From AR5 sp041497115 (GTDB taxonomy: Bacteria; Methylomirabilota; Methylomirabilia; Rokubacteriales; CSP1-6), in assembly GCA_041497115.1 (NCBI GenBank), contig JBGQFW010000007.1, forward strand, positions 1-64,000: a stretch of 64,000 nt of DNA. Direction: 5' to 3'. Within the stretch, counting starts at the first letter, position 1, and each line of letters opens with the position of its first letter. Positions 1 through 9,410 of the stretch are shown here, piece after piece. Under the pieces are notes generated by a model, which was given only the letters and a program-made list of their open reading frames with translations, was not told where the DNA came from and ran no database searches. The translations under genes and the position numbers were made by a program.

Positions 1-3000
1 GCCACCGGCAACACGGTGTACGTCACCTACTCGAGCTTCAACAATTCGCCGACGGGCGGTGCCGTAGGCCACGTGTTCAAGTCCACCAACGGCGGCCTGA
101 TGTGGTCGGACATCACGAACAACCTGCCCGACGTGCCGGCCAACTGGGTCATCGTGGACCCGAACAACCCGTCCGACCTCTTCGTGGCCACCGACGTCGG
201 CGTGTTCTCGTCGATCGACGGCGGCGCGACGTGGAACGTCGAGAACACGGGCTTCGCCAACGTGGCCACCGCCTCGCTGGCCATCGGCCAGATCGGCGGC
301 GGCAACAACCTGTACGCGTTCACCCACGGCCGCGGCGCGTTCCGCGTCCCCCTGGTGGCCACGCCGGCGGACGTCGCGGTGACCGTGGCCACCGTGCCGG
401 CCTCCAGCATCGTCGCCCCCGGCGCCTCGATCAACGTCAGCAACACCGTCAAGAACGTCGGCCAGACGCCGACGGTGCTGACGTCCCCGTTCGCCGTCGG
501 CTTCGCGCTCTCGCCGATCAACCCGGCCGGCAGCGACATCCCGCTGGGCACCACGCGCGCCAGCTCCCCCGCCCCCCTGGGCGCGGGCGCGTCGAGCGCC
601 GCGACCACGGCGGTCATGATCCCCGGCAACACCTCGGCGGGGACGTACAAGATCCGCGTGATCGGTGACCTCTTCAACGTCATCACCGAGGACACGAACA
701 CCGCCAACAACACGCTGCAGACGGGCACGTTCACGGTGGCGATCCCCGACCTGACGGTGAACTCCGTCACGTTCACGCCGGCGGTCAGCGCCGCGGGCTT
801 CAACATCAGCGTGACCCATACGCTGAAGAACATCGCCGCCACCGGGTCCAACGCGCCCGCGTCCGTCTCGGGCATCTACCTGGCGACCAACAACAGCTTC
901 AGCGCGGTGATCGGCCCGGCCATCGCGACCGTCGCCGCCCCCGCCGTGAACGGCGGCAACACGGTCAGCGGCGCCATCACCAAGAACCCCGTGACGATTC
1001 CGCCGCCGACGCCGCCCGGCCGCTACTTCGTCTTCTTGAACACCAACGACAACATCGCCTTCACCGAGGCGAGCACCGCCAACAACGCCCTGGCCGCGGC
1101 TACCCCGCTCATCGTCGGCCCCGACCTGCTCATCACCGCGGCGAGCACCGTGACCGGCGCCTCGCCCGGCACCAATGTCAGCGTCACCTTCACCGCCAAG
1201 AACCAGGGCGGCGCGTCGGCCTCGTTCAACGTCGGCTTCGCGCTGGTGCCGGTGGACGGCACCGGCACGCCGAACGGCGCCGACATCCCGCTCACGCCCA
1301 ACGCCGGCTCGATGACGCTCAACGCCCTCACCACGGGGGCCTCGACCAGCCGCAACGTGCTGATCCCGTCGGGGACGACAGCCGGTTCCTACAAGATCCG
1401 CGTCACCGCCGACCCGGGCGGCCTCGTCACCGAAGCGGACGAGACGAACAACGACCGGCTGACCGGCGTCATCAGCATCGTGCGACCCGACCTCACCGTG
1501 CAGTCGGTGACCTTCACGCCGGCGGCCTCCAGGGCCAACGGCAGCGTGGCGGTGACCTATATCGTCAAGAACAACGCGGTCGCGCCCGGCAACGCGCCGG
1601 CGTCGAAGGCGCACCTGAACCTGTCGGCGACCAACGTCAATCCGTCGTCCTTCGCCGCCGACTTCGGCCAGTCCGACATTCCGGCGCTCGCCGCGGGCGC
1701 GACGTTCACCGTCCAGAAGAACGTCACCCTCCCGCTCGGGCTGGCGTCCGGCCTCTACTACTTCGAGGCCCAGGCCGACGACAACGAGACGATCGTCGAG
1801 TCCAACGAGGCCAACAACCAGGCGTTCAGCCTCACGCGGCTCCTCGTCGGCGCCGACCTGTCCGTCACCGCGGCCACCGCGGCGACCGGCGCCGCCCCCG
1901 GCACCAACCTGAGCGTCAACTACACGCTCAAGAACGCCGGCGGCGACGCGGCCACCAGCTTCTCGGTCGGCTTCACCCTCGTGCCGTTCACCGGCGGCGT
2001 GATCAGCGGCGCCGACATTCCGGTCGGGCCCAACCGCTCCGCGGTCACCGTGGCGGCCGGGGCGACCCTGGCCCTGCAGAACAACATCTTCGTCCCGACC
2101 CTGCTGGCGGCCGGCCCCTACAAGGTCCGCGTCATCGCCGACGCGCTCAACAGCGTCACCGAGGCCGACGAGACCAACAACACGTTCCTGAGCAACGTCG
2201 TCAACGTCGCGCGCGCCGACCTGACCGTGCAGTCGGTGACGTTCACGCCGGCGGCCTCCAGGGCCAACGGCAGCGTGACCATCACCCAAGTCGTGAAGAA
2301 CCTCGCGGCCGTGCCCGGCACCGCGCCGGCCTCGACCTCGACCCTGTTCCTGAACAGCGTCAACAACAGCGTGGTCGGCGCCATCCCGCTGGCCAACGTC
2401 AGCGTTCCGCAGATCCTCGGCACCGGCACGGCCAGCGTTCCCAAGTCCGTCACGATCCCGCTCGGCACCGCGCCGGGCCTCTACTTCGTCCTGGCCCAGG
2501 TGGACTCGCCCGACGCGATCCTCGAGCCCAACGAGGGCAACAACCTGGGCACGAGCGTGCTGCGGCTCATCGTCGGCCCCGACCTCTCGGTCGCGACGGC
2601 CACCGGCCCCGCCGGCGCGGCGACGGGCATGAACGCCAGCGTCACCTACTCGCTCAAGAACGCGGGCGGCGACGCGGCCACCAACTTCCAGGTCGGCTTC
2701 AACCTGGTCCCGGTGACGTCCGCCGGGGTCATCAACGGCGTCGAGATCCCGATCGGGCCCAACCGCTCCGTCGTCACCGTGGCGGCCGGCGCGACCGCTG
2801 CGTTCACCGACAAGGTCCTGATCCCCGCTACCACCACGAGCGGCTTCTTCAAGATCCGCGTCATCGCCGACGGCAACAACAACGTCGTCGAGGCCAACGA
2901 GACCAACAACACGCTGCTGACCGGCATCGTGAAGGTCGCGCGGCCCGATCTGATCGTGCCGTCGGTCATCTTCGCGCCGGCCGCCGTCGCCTCGGGCGCC

Positions 3001-5868
3001 AACGTCAGCGTGACCCACATCGTCAAGAACGCGACGACGCTCAACGGCAACGCCGCGTCGTCGCTGTCGGGCATCTACCTTTCGCAGAACAACTCGTTCG
3101 CCGGCGTCCTCGGCGAGCTCGCCACCGTCGGCGTCCCGCCGCTGGCCCCGAATGGGACGGCCTCGGTCGTCAAGCAGGTCAACGTCGGCGCGCTCGCCAC
3201 CGGCCTCTACTTCTTCGTGGTGCGTGCGGACGACGCCAACGCGATCATCGAGGAGAACGAGGGCAACAGCATCGGCGCCAGCGTGGCGCTGATCGTCGGA
3301 CCCGACGTGGCCGTCACCGCGGCCACCACGGCCACCGGCGCCGGTCCCGGCACCAACGTGAGCGTCAAATACACGCTGAAGAACCAGGGCGGCGCCGCCA
3401 CCGGCAACTTCAGCGTGGACTTCGTCGTGACGCCGGTGAACGCGACGACCGGCGCGCCGACCGGCGCCGACGTCCCGCTGAGCACGCTCCGCGCGGTCAG
3501 CAGCCTGGCCCCCGGCGCGACGCAGGCCTTCACCGACGTCGTCCTCGTCCCGGCCGTCCTGCCCGCCGGCACCTACCGGATCGGCGTCCACGCCGGTCTG
3601 GGCAACGACGCCAACCTCGCCAACAACACGCTGCACACGACCGGCCTGCTGACCGTGTTCCGGCCGGACCTGGTGGTGAACTCCATCAGGTTCACGCCGG
3701 CCGTGGTCGCGACCGCATCGGGCAACGTGAGCGTCGCCTTCACGGTCCGCAACGCCACCCCGACGATCGGCAACGCGCCGGTATCGTTCGAGAAGGTGTT
3801 CCTCTCAGGCAACCAGAGCGTCACCGGTCTCGTCTACGCCTTCCCCGAGGGGGCCAACATCTCGGTCCCGGCCATCCTGGCGGGCGGGACGAGCCCGCTC
3901 ATCACGAAGGTCGTGTCGCTGACGCCCAGCGCGCTGCCGCCCGGCCGCTACTACTTCGGCGTGGACCTCGACAGCTTCGGCACGCTCCCCGAGGCCAACG
4001 AGCTCAACAACGTCGGCTTCAGCAGCACGCCGCTCGTCATCGGCCCCGACCTGACGGTCGCCAGTCTCGCCGCCGAGCCCGATACGGCTGACAACTCGGT
4101 GCTGCCGGGCGCCACCATCCGTGTCACCAAGACGTCCACCAACCTCGGCGGCGGCTCGGTCCTCTTCGACGCGGGCTTCGCCCTGGTGCCCCTGATCCCG
4201 GCCGGGCCGGACATCCCGCTCAGCACGATCGTCCAGAACATCTTCGTCGGTCCGTTTGGCTCGCCGACGGCCTTCGCCACCGGCACCGTGCACATTCCCC
4301 TGCCGGCCAACGCCTCGGCGGGCTTGTACGCGATCCGCGCGATGCTCGACCCGGCCAACAACGTGCTGGAGGCCGACGAGACGAACAACACGAAGCTGAG
4401 CAACACGTTCAACATCGTGCGGCCCGACTTCGCCATCAACTCCGTGACGTTCACGCCGGCGGCGCTCGCGACCTCCGGCTTCAACATCAGCGTCACCCAG
4501 GTGGTCGCCAACGTCGCCGCCGCGCCGGCCAACTCCGGCCGGTCGGTGTCGGGCGTCTACCTCTCGACCAACAGCAGCGTGGCCGGCGCCGTCGCGTTCC
4601 TCGGCAACGTCAACATCGGGTTGATCCTCGCGTTGCAGACGGCGACGGTCACCAATCCGCTGCTGATCCCGCCGATCGTGGTTCCCGGCCAGTACTTCGT
4701 CGTCGTCCACGCCGACGAGCCCGGCGCCTTCGCCGAGCTGAACGAGACCAACAACACCCGCGCGTCGGCCACCCGGCTGCTCATCGGGCCCGACCTGACG
4801 GTGACCGCGGCGAGCACCTCGGCGGCCACCGTCTCCGCCGGCGAGGTGGTCACCATCAACCACACGCTCAAGAACAACGGCGCGGCGGCGGCGGCGGCGT
4901 CCAACTTCAGCGTCGCCTTCTCGCTGGTGCCGGTGAGCGCTTCCGGCACGCCGACCGGCGCGGACATCCCGCTGGGGATCACCCCGACCGCCCTGACCCT
5001 CGCCGGTGGCGCCACCCTGCCCCGTACCCAGGCGCTGCAGATCCCGACGGCCACGGCCGCAGGGACGTACCGGGTCCGGGTCACGGCCGATCCCGACAAC
5101 GTCGTGATCGAGGGCGACGAGACCAACAACTCGCTGCTCACCACCGGGATCCTCAACGTCCAGCGCGGCGATCTGGCCGTCTCCGCGGTGTCCTTCACGC
5201 CGGCGGCGGTCGCCTTCGGCAACAGCAGCGTCACCGTGTCCTTCACGGTGAAGAATCTCTCGGCCACGAGCCGGGTCGGCCCGTCGCTGGCCCAGATCGT
5301 CCTATCATCGAACGTGAGCGCGCCCGTCGTCTTCTTCTCCAAGTCGGTCACCGCACTGGGCCCGGGCGCGACCCAGGCGTTCACGCAGGCCACGCTGCTG
5401 CCCGCGCTGCCGTTCGGCCCCTACAACATCGACGTGTTCGCCGACCCCAACGGCCACGTCGGCGAGACCGACGAGGGCAACAACACCCTGCGCGCGGCCG
5501 GAATCCTGACCGTCGGCCCCGACCTCGTCGTGACGAGCGTCCTGACGCCCACGCCGACCAACATCAACGGCAACACCGGCGTCACCTTCACCTACACGCG
5601 CAAGAACCAGGGCGGCGCGCCCACCGGCGCCTTCTCGATCAACTACGACCTCGTCGATCCGCTCGCCTCCACCGGGCCGCTGGGGAGCGAGGTGGTCGCC
5701 TCCATGGCGGCGGGCGCGTCGCTGACGCAGACCAAGAGCTTCCTGGTGCCGTTCGGCTGCACCGCCTGCTTCGTGCGGATCACGCTCGACAGCACCCTCG
5801 GCGTGCCCGAGGCCGACGAGACCAACAACGTCGGAAACTCGCCGTCCTTCGACACCGGTCCGGTCTGA
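1..5868 (+). CDS. Giant CARDB-repeat surface or secreted protein, 5' partial
   Basis: The reading frame is open from base 1, so the N-terminus lies outside the window; at least 1955 residues remain. The first ~115 residues are the end of a BNR/sialidase-type propeller with two Asp-boxes (S-T-N-G-G-x-x-W and S-I-D-G-G-A-T-W). The rest is about 15 tandem CARDB-like Ig-fold repeats of ~122 residues, most ending in the family hallmark E-A-D-E-T-N-N or a variant. Two repeat types alternate: one carries K-N-x-G-G and a G-F-x-L-V-P core, the other begins D-L-T-V-x-S-V-T-F-T-P. The protein is Ala/Thr/Val/Asn rich with almost no Cys (one C-x-x-C near the end), which fits an extracellular adhesin or stalk. 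No sorting signal or membrane anchor is seen at the C-terminus. CARDB domains are thought to mediate extracellular adhesion; the ligand cannot be told from sequence. Confidence 0.9.
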   Translation, partial: ATGNTVYVTYSSFNNSPTGGAVGHVFKSTNGGLMWSDITNNLPDVPANWVIVDPNNPSDLFVATDVGVFSSIDGGATWNVENTGFANVATASLAIGQIGGGNNLYAFTHGRGAFRVPLVATPADVAVTVATVPASSIVAPGASINVSNTVKNVGQTPTVLTSPFAVGFALSPINPAGSDIPLGTTRASSPAPLGAGASSAATTAVMIPGNTSAGTYKIRVIGDLFNVITEDTNTANNTLQTGTFTVAIPDLTVNSVTFTPAVSAAGFNISVTHTLKNIAATGSNAPASVSGIYLATNNSFSAVIGPAIATVAAPAVNGGNTVSGAITKNPVTIPPPTPPGRYFVFLNTNDNIAFTEASTANNALAAATPLIVGPDLLITAASTVTGASPGTNVSVTFTAKNQGGASASFNVGFALVPVDGTGTPNGADIPLTPNAGSMTLNALTTGASTSRNVLIPSGTTAGSYKIRVTADPGGLVTEADETNNDRLTGVISIVRPDLTVQSVTFTPAASRANGSVAVTYIVKNNAVAPGNAPASKAHLNLSATNVNPSSFAADFGQSDIPALAAGATFTVQKNVTLPLGLASGLYYFEAQADDNETIVESNEANNQAFSLTRLLVGADLSVTAATAATGAAPGTNLSVNYTLKNAGGDAATSFSVGFTLVPFTGGVISGADIPVGPNRSAVTVAAGATLALQNNIFVPTLLAAGPYKVRVIADALNSVTEADETNNTFLSNVVNVARADLTVQSVTFTPAASRANGSVTITQVVKNLAAVPGTAPASTSTLFLNSVNNSVVGAIPLANVSVPQILGTGTASVPKSVTIPLGTAPGLYFVLAQVDSPDAILEPNEGNNLGTSVLRLIVGPDLSVATATGPAGAATGMNASVTYSLKNAGGDAATNFQVGFNLVPVTSAGVINGVEIPIGPNRSVVTVAAGATAAFTDKVLIPATTTSGFFKIRVIADGNNNVVEANETNNTLLTGIVKVARPDLIVPSVIFAPAAVASGANVSVTHIVKNATTLNGNAASSLSGIYLSQNNSFAGVLGELATVGVPPLAPNGTASVVKQVNVGALATGLYFFVVRADDANAIIEENEGNSIGASVALIVGPDVAVTAATTATGAGPGTNVSVKYTLKNQGGAATGNFSVDFVVTPVNATTGAPTGADVPLSTLRAVSSLAPGATQAFTDVVLVPAVLPAGTYRIGVHAGLGNDANLANNTLHTTGLLTVFRPDLVVNSIRFTPAVVATASGNVSVAFTVRNATPTIGNAPVSFEKVFLSGNQSVTGLVYAFPEGANISVPAILAGGTSPLITKVVSLTPSALPPGRYYFGVDLDSFGTLPEANELNNVGFSSTPLVIGPDLTVASLAAEPDTADNSVLPGATIRVTKTSTNLGGGSVLFDAGFALVPLIPAGPDIPLSTIVQNIFVGPFGSPTAFATGTVHIPLPANASAGLYAIRAMLDPANNVLEADETNNTKLSNTFNIVRPDFAINSVTFTPAALATSGFNISVTQVVANVAAAPANSGRSVSGVYLSTNSSVAGAVAFLGNVNIGLILALQTATVTNPLLIPPIVVPGQYFVVVHADEPGAFAELNETNNTRASATRLLIGPDLTVTAASTSAATVSAGEVVTINHTLKNNGAAAAAASNFSVAFSLVPVSASGTPTGADIPLGITPTALTLAGGATLPRTQALQIPTATAAGTYRVRVTADPDNVVIEGDETNNSLLTTGILNVQRGDLAVSAVSFTPAAVAFGNSSVTVSFTVKNLSATSRVGPSLAQIVLSSNVSAPVVFFSKSVTALGPGATQAFTQATLLPALPFGPYNIDVFADPNGHVGETDEGNNTLRAAGILTVGPDLVVTSVLTPTPTNINGNTGVTFTYTRKNQGGAPTGAFSINYDLVDPLASTGPLGSEVVASMAAGASLTQTKSFLVPFGCTACFVRITLDSTLGVPEADETNNVGNSPSFDTGPV

Positions 5869-5897
5869 TCGGCGTGCCGTAGCCCTCGACATCGCGT

Positions 5898-5930
5898 ATC
5901 CTCCTGAGCGGTCATCCCGCTCAGGAGGAT
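5898..5930 (+). promoter_or_regulatory. Perfect 13-bp inverted repeat covering the ribosome binding site of the next gene
   Basis: Arms 5898-5910 and 5918-5930 are exact reverse complements around a 7-nt loop. The 3' arm contains AGGAGG, the Shine-Dalgarno of the CoA-transferase that starts at 5932. There is no T-tract, so it is a poor intrinsic terminator for the repeat protein that ends 29 nt upstream. It looks able to sequester the ribosome binding site. Confidence 0.7.
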
Positions 5931-5931
5931 C

Positions 5932-7149
5932 GTGTCCGTGACCGACTCGTCCCGGTTGCTCGACGGCCTCACCGTCCTCGACTTCACCCGCGTGCTGGCC
6001 GGCCCCTACTGCACGCGCCTCATGGCCGACCTCGGCGCGCGCGTCCTCAAGGTCGAGCGCCCCGGCGAGGGCGACGAGACCCGCAAGGGGTACGTGCAGG
6101 TGGAGGACGGCCGCACCGACCAGGCCTCGTACTTCATCCGCATCAACGCGGGCAAGCAGTCGGTCGGCGTGGACCTCGGCCACCCGCGCGGACGCGAGGT
6201 GGCGCTCGACCTGGCGCGCGTGGCCGACGTGGCGATCGAGAACTTCGTGCCGGGCGTGGCCGCGCGCCTCGGCATCGACTACGCGGCGCTGGCGCGCGTG
6301 AAGCCCGACATCGTCTACTGCTCCATCTCCGGCTTCGGCCAGACCGGCCCGCTGCGCGACAATCCCGCCTTCCACCACATCATCAACGCGGTGTCCGGCG
6401 TCATGCACCTCGAGCGCCACGCCGATCCGCTGCCGCGCGTGAGCTACTTGCAGGCGGCCGACGTGCTCTCTGGCGCCCACGCCTTCGGCGCCATCCTGGC
6501 CGCGCTCTTCCGGCGCGCGCGCACCGCGCGCGGCGCCTGCCTGGACGTCTCGATGCTGGAGGCGATGATCGCCGCCGAGGACATCACCTACGGCGCGCTC
6601 CTCAACGGCGGCGCCGAGTATCCCGGCCCGCGCGCCGGCATGGTCGTCCACCGCCTGGGCGGCGAGGACTTCGCGATGCAGACGGTCGGCGCCGCGCCGC
6701 TCTGGGCGCGGCTGCTGGAGGCGATGGAGCGGCCCGACCTGGCCGACGACCCGCGCTTCGCCACGCCGCCGGCGCGGCGGCAGAACTGGCCGGCGCTGCT
6801 GCCGATCATCGCCGGGTGGCTCGACACCCTCGGCACGCGTGCCCGCGCGCTGGAGACGCTGCGGGCGGCGCGGCTGCCGGCAGCACCGGTGCTCTCGCCC
6901 GCCGAGGTCGTGGCGCACCCGCATCTGCAGGCGCGCGGCGCGTTCCCCGAGGTGCCGCACCCCGCGCGCGGCAAGGTGCGCGTGACCGCGAGCCCCTTCC
7001 ACGTGGACGGCGGGCCGGTGGCGCCGGCGGCCGGCGCGCCCTACCGCATCGGTGAGCACACGCGCCAGGTGCTGGGCGGGCTGCTCGGCTATCCCGCCGC
7101 GCGCATCGACGAGCTGGCGGCGGCCGGCGCGATCGGCATCGCGGGTTAA
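5932..7149 (+). CDS. CaiB/BaiF (class III) CoA-transferase
   Basis: A 405-residue protein of the formyl-CoA transferase/CaiB family, which moves CoA between carboxylic acids through an aspartyl-CoA anhydride. The N-terminus (G-L-T-V-L-D-F-T-R-V-L-A-G-P-Y-C) is the family start, followed by G-A-R-V-L-K-V-E-R-P-G-x-G-D. The catalytic Asp is in L-D-V-S-M-L-E-A-M at about residue 205. Length is normal. The GTG start is chosen because AGGAGG lies just upstream, inside a strong hairpin. No partner gene is adjacent, so the acyl substrate cannot be named. The downstream neighbour is on the other strand (convergent). Confidence 0.93.
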   Translation: MSVTDSSRLLDGLTVLDFTRVLAGPYCTRLMADLGARVLKVERPGEGDETRKGYVQVEDGRTDQASYFIRINAGKQSVGVDLGHPRGREVALDLARVADVAIENFVPGVAARLGIDYAALARVKPDIVYCSISGFGQTGPLRDNPAFHHIINAVSGVMHLERHADPLPRVSYLQAADVLSGAHAFGAILAALFRRARTARGACLDVSMLEAMIAAEDITYGALLNGGAEYPGPRAGMVVHRLGGEDFAMQTVGAAPLWARLLEAMERPDLADDPRFATPPARRQNWPALLPIIAGWLDTLGTRARALETLRAARLPAAPVLSPAEVVAHPHLQARGAFPEVPHPARGKVRVTASPFHVDGGPVAPAAGAPYRIGEHTRQVLGGLLGYPAARIDELAAAGAIGIAG

Positions 7150-7269
7150 CGAGGAGCGTGGGGGGGGCCATATCGGGGCCGCCACCGGGAAGATCGCCCG
7201 ACGGCCTCGCGTTCGTCGGCTCGTGAGTCTCCCGGCACGGAGACGGCCGCCGCGCTGGCCCAGTAACCG

Positions 7270-7698
7270 TTAGGCGATCGGGTTCTCCCAGCGCAGGCCG
7301 TTGAAGCGCGCGAAGTCGCCATCGGTCGAGCACAGCGTGAGCCCGTGCTCGATCGCCAGTGCCGCCACATGCGCGTCCGGCACGAGACGCGAGCTCGTGG
7401 CGGTGCTCGCCAGCAACCCACCCAGAATCTCCCGGTGCCGCTCCGTCGGCTGCGGTATCCATCCCGCCTGGCAGTCGAGCCACGATTCAACCTGCCGCCA
7501 CGCCTCGGACACCGAACGCGGACGGCCGAACACGCGCGGATCGGACGTGATCCGGACGAAGGCGAGCAGACTTGGCCACGGCAAGCCGACCGGAGCGGTA
7601 CCATTCAGCCTCTCGTCGAGCCAGGTGCGGGCGCGCTCGTGCTGCGAGAACGAGTGACCATAGGCGTAGATCAGGAGGTTCGCATCGACGAGAATCAC
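7270..7698 (-). CDS. vapC: VapC-family PIN-domain toxin
   Basis: A 142-residue PIN-domain protein. It begins M-I-L-V-D-A-N-L-L-I-Y-A with the first metal-binding Asp at residue 5. Further acidic residues are D108 (V-P-D-A-H-V-A-A-L-A) and D126/D128 (S-T-D-G-D-F). VapC toxins are Mg-dependent RNases that cut tRNA or rRNA until neutralised by VapB. Its start overlaps the end of the upstream antitoxin gene by 4 bases, the usual arrangement of a toxin-antitoxin pair. The pair sits directly downstream of the heme gene hemY. Confidence 0.92.
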   Translation of the reverse strand: MILVDANLLIYAYGHSFSQHERARTWLDERLNGTAPVGLPWPSLLAFVRITSDPRVFGRPRSVSEAWRQVESWLDCQAGWIPQPTERHREILGGLLASTATSSRLVPDAHVAALAIEHGLTLCSTDGDFARFNGLRWENPIA

Positions 7699-7943
7699 TT
7701 GTGCCAGTCGCCCTCGATATGAGCGAGCACGGCCTCGATATCATCGACGTTAGGAAGAAGGCACCGCCCGAGGTCGACGGAGGGTGTTCGATATCGCGCC
7801 TTGCGTTCCGGCGGTCCACTCATCCGGCGCAGGCCAACGCGCAACGCCTCGTTGACGACGGCCTTCAGGCCATCCTTGCGCCGGGCGACCACCCGCTTGA
7901 GAAGGACCGCCACATCGTCGTCGAGCGTGAGCGTGGTTCGCAT
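7695..7943 (-). CDS. vapB: VapB-type ribbon-helix-helix antitoxin
   Basis: An 82-residue protein starting M-R-T-T-L-T-L-D-D-D-V, the beta-strand of a ribbon-helix-helix DNA-binding domain, followed by the helical stretch V-N-E-A-L-R-V-G-L. The basic C-terminal half would wrap the toxin. It is translationally coupled to vapC and probably represses its own promoter; a cluster of TGATGT repeats lies just upstream of the start codon. The heme gene hemY ends only 55 bases upstream on the same strand. Confidence 0.9.
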   Translation of the reverse strand: MRTTLTLDDDVAVLLKRVVARRKDGLKAVVNEALRVGLRRMSGPPERKARYRTPSVDLGRCLLPNVDDIEAVLAHIEGDWHK

Positions 7944-7961
7944 GACGTCAGGATGCCGCTA

Positions 7962-8000
7962 TGATGTCTTGATGTCAACTGTCTGATGTTTGAGACATCA
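7962..8000 (-). promoter_or_regulatory. Putative vapBC promoter and operator repeats
   Basis: On the plus strand TGATGT occurs at 7962, 7970 and 7984 and its complement ACATCA at 7995-8000. The last two form an inverted repeat (7984-7989/7995-8000). On the minus strand TTGACA (7978-7973) lies inside this array at a -35 position for vapB (start 7943). The array overlaps the hemY stop codon (7998-8000). Ribbon-helix-helix antitoxins typically bind short repeats of this kind. Confidence 0.55.
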
Positions 8001-9410
8001 GGCGAGCGCGGCCTCGGCGGCGGCCTCGCCGGAGCGCACGCAGTCGGCGATGCCGACGCCGCGGTAGGCGGCGCCGGCCAGCGCGAGCCCGGGTAGCGCC
8101 GCCACCGCGCGCTCGATCGTCTCGACGCGGGCGAGGTGGCCGACGCGGTACTGGGGCATGGACGCGGGCCAGCGGCTCAGACGCGTCAGCACGGGCTCGG
8201 TCGTGATGCCGAGCGCCTCCCGCAATTCGGCGCGCGCCCGCGCGACCAGCGCGCCGTCGTCCTCGGCGAGGATCGCCGCGTTGAGCATGCCGCCCAGGAA
8301 GCAGCGGATCAGCACCGAGCCCTCGGGCGCGCGCCCCGGATACTTCACGCTCGAGAACGTCCCCGCCAGCAGCGCCTTGCCCTCGCTGCGCGGCACCACG
8401 AAGCCGAAGCCGTCGAGCGGGTGCGGCACCTGGGCGCGCCGGTAGCCGAGCGAGACGGTCGCCGCCGAGGAGTACGGGATCTCGCCCAGCAGATTGGCCA
8501 GCCCCGGGTCGAGGTAGCGCGCCAGTCGCGCCGTCGCGTGCGCCTCGGTCGCCACGATCACGCGGTCGGCGTCGAAGGCCGCCCCCTCGCCCGTCCGCAC
8601 GCGCCAGCGCTCACCGGCGCGCTCGAGCGCGCTCACGCGCTGCTTGAGCACGACGGCGCCGGCGGGCAGCCGCGCGGCCAGCGCACCGGTCAGCTCCTCC
8701 ATGCCGCCGGCGAGTGTGACGAAGAGCGACCAGCGGGCGCCGCTGGTGCCGGGCAGCGGCGCGCGTGCCAGCGCGCGGCGCAGCCCCAGGATGATCGAGC
8801 GGTCGCGGCGCTCGACCTCGAGAAAGCGCGGCATCGTCGCGGCCAGGCTGAGGTCGTCGGGATCGGCGGTGTAGATGCCGGCCACCAGCGGCTGGGCCAC
8901 GCGCTCGAGCGCCTCGGCGCCGAGGCGGCGGCGGACGAACGCGCCCAGGCTCTCGTCGTCCCCGCTCCCGCGAGATAGAGAAGAGACGCCGCGCGGCAGC
9001 ACGAGGTCGAGCGCCATGCGCGCCTTGCCGCGCAGCGAGAAGAGCGACGAGGTGACGAACGGCATGATCGCGGTCGGCGCCAGGAGCTGGAAGCCGTCGG
9101 GCAGCGGGTGCAGCCGCCCGCCATGCCAGACGAAGACCTTGCGGTAGCGGTCGTCGGTGCGGGCGAGGCGGTCCTCCAGCCCCAGTCGCCGGCAGAGCGC
9201 CAGCGCCCACGGCTTCTCGGAGAGGAACGAGTCGGGGCCGGCCTCGACGAGGAAGCCGTCCACCCGCTCGCTGGCGATCGTGCCGCCCAGCCGGTCGCGC
9301 GCCTCGATCAGCGTGAGGTCGAGCGCGACACCGCGCTCGCGCGCCACCTCCACCCCGCGGTGGGCCGCCGCCAGCCCGGTGATCCCGCCCCCGACGATGA
9401 CGAGTTTCAC
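7998..9410 (-). CDS. hemY: Oxygen-dependent protoporphyrinogen (or coproporphyrinogen) oxidase
   Basis: A 470-residue FAD enzyme. The N-terminus V-K-L-V-I-V-G-G-G-I-T-G-L is the dinucleotide-binding motif; R-D-R-L-G-G-T-I and E-A-G-P-D-S-F-L follow, as in HemY/PPOX proteins; A-G-A-A-Y-R-G-V-G-I near the end closes the FAD site. It oxidises protoporphyrinogen IX (or coproporphyrinogen III in the alternative route) late in heme synthesis. The GTG start at 9410 overlaps the stop of hemH (GTGA), so the two are translationally coupled. The frame stays open through hemH as a shadow up to 10370; the FAD motif fixes the true start. Confidence 0.93.
   Translation of the reverse strand: MKLVIVGGGITGLAAAHRGVEVARERGVALDLTLIEARDRLGGTIASERVDGFLVEAGPDSFLSEKPWALALCRRLGLEDRLARTDDRYRKVFVWHGGRLHPLPDGFQLLAPTAIMPFVTSSLFSLRGKARMALDLVLPRGVSSLSRGSGDDESLGAFVRRRLGAEALERVAQPLVAGIYTADPDDLSLAATMPRFLEVERRDRSIILGLRRALARAPLPGTSGARWSLFVTLAGGMEELTGALAARLPAGAVVLKQRVSALERAGERWRVRTGEGAAFDADRVIVATEAHATARLARYLDPGLANLLGEIPYSSAATVSLGYRRAQVPHPLDGFGFVVPRSEGKALLAGTFSSVKYPGRAPEGSVLIRCFLGGMLNAAILAEDDGALVARARAELREALGITTEPVLTRLSRWPASMPQYRVGHLARVETIERAVAALPGLALAGAAYRGVGIADCVRSGEAAAEAALA

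Noticed and set aside
3805..4863. 352-codon minus-strand frame inside the CARDB protein
   Set aside because: Lies opposite a repeat protein with strong homology; composition (Arg, Gly, Val, Asp) is that of a shadow frame.
5305..7185. 626-codon minus-strand open frame opposite the CoA-transferase
   Set aside because: Arg/Ala/Gly-rich translation typical of the antisense of GC-rich genes; the plus-strand frame has clear family motifs.
7150..7269. Possible terminator between the convergent CoA-transferase and vapC (6-bp stem 7198-7203/7214-7219)
   Set aside because: Stem is short, loop is 10 nt and there is no T-tract.
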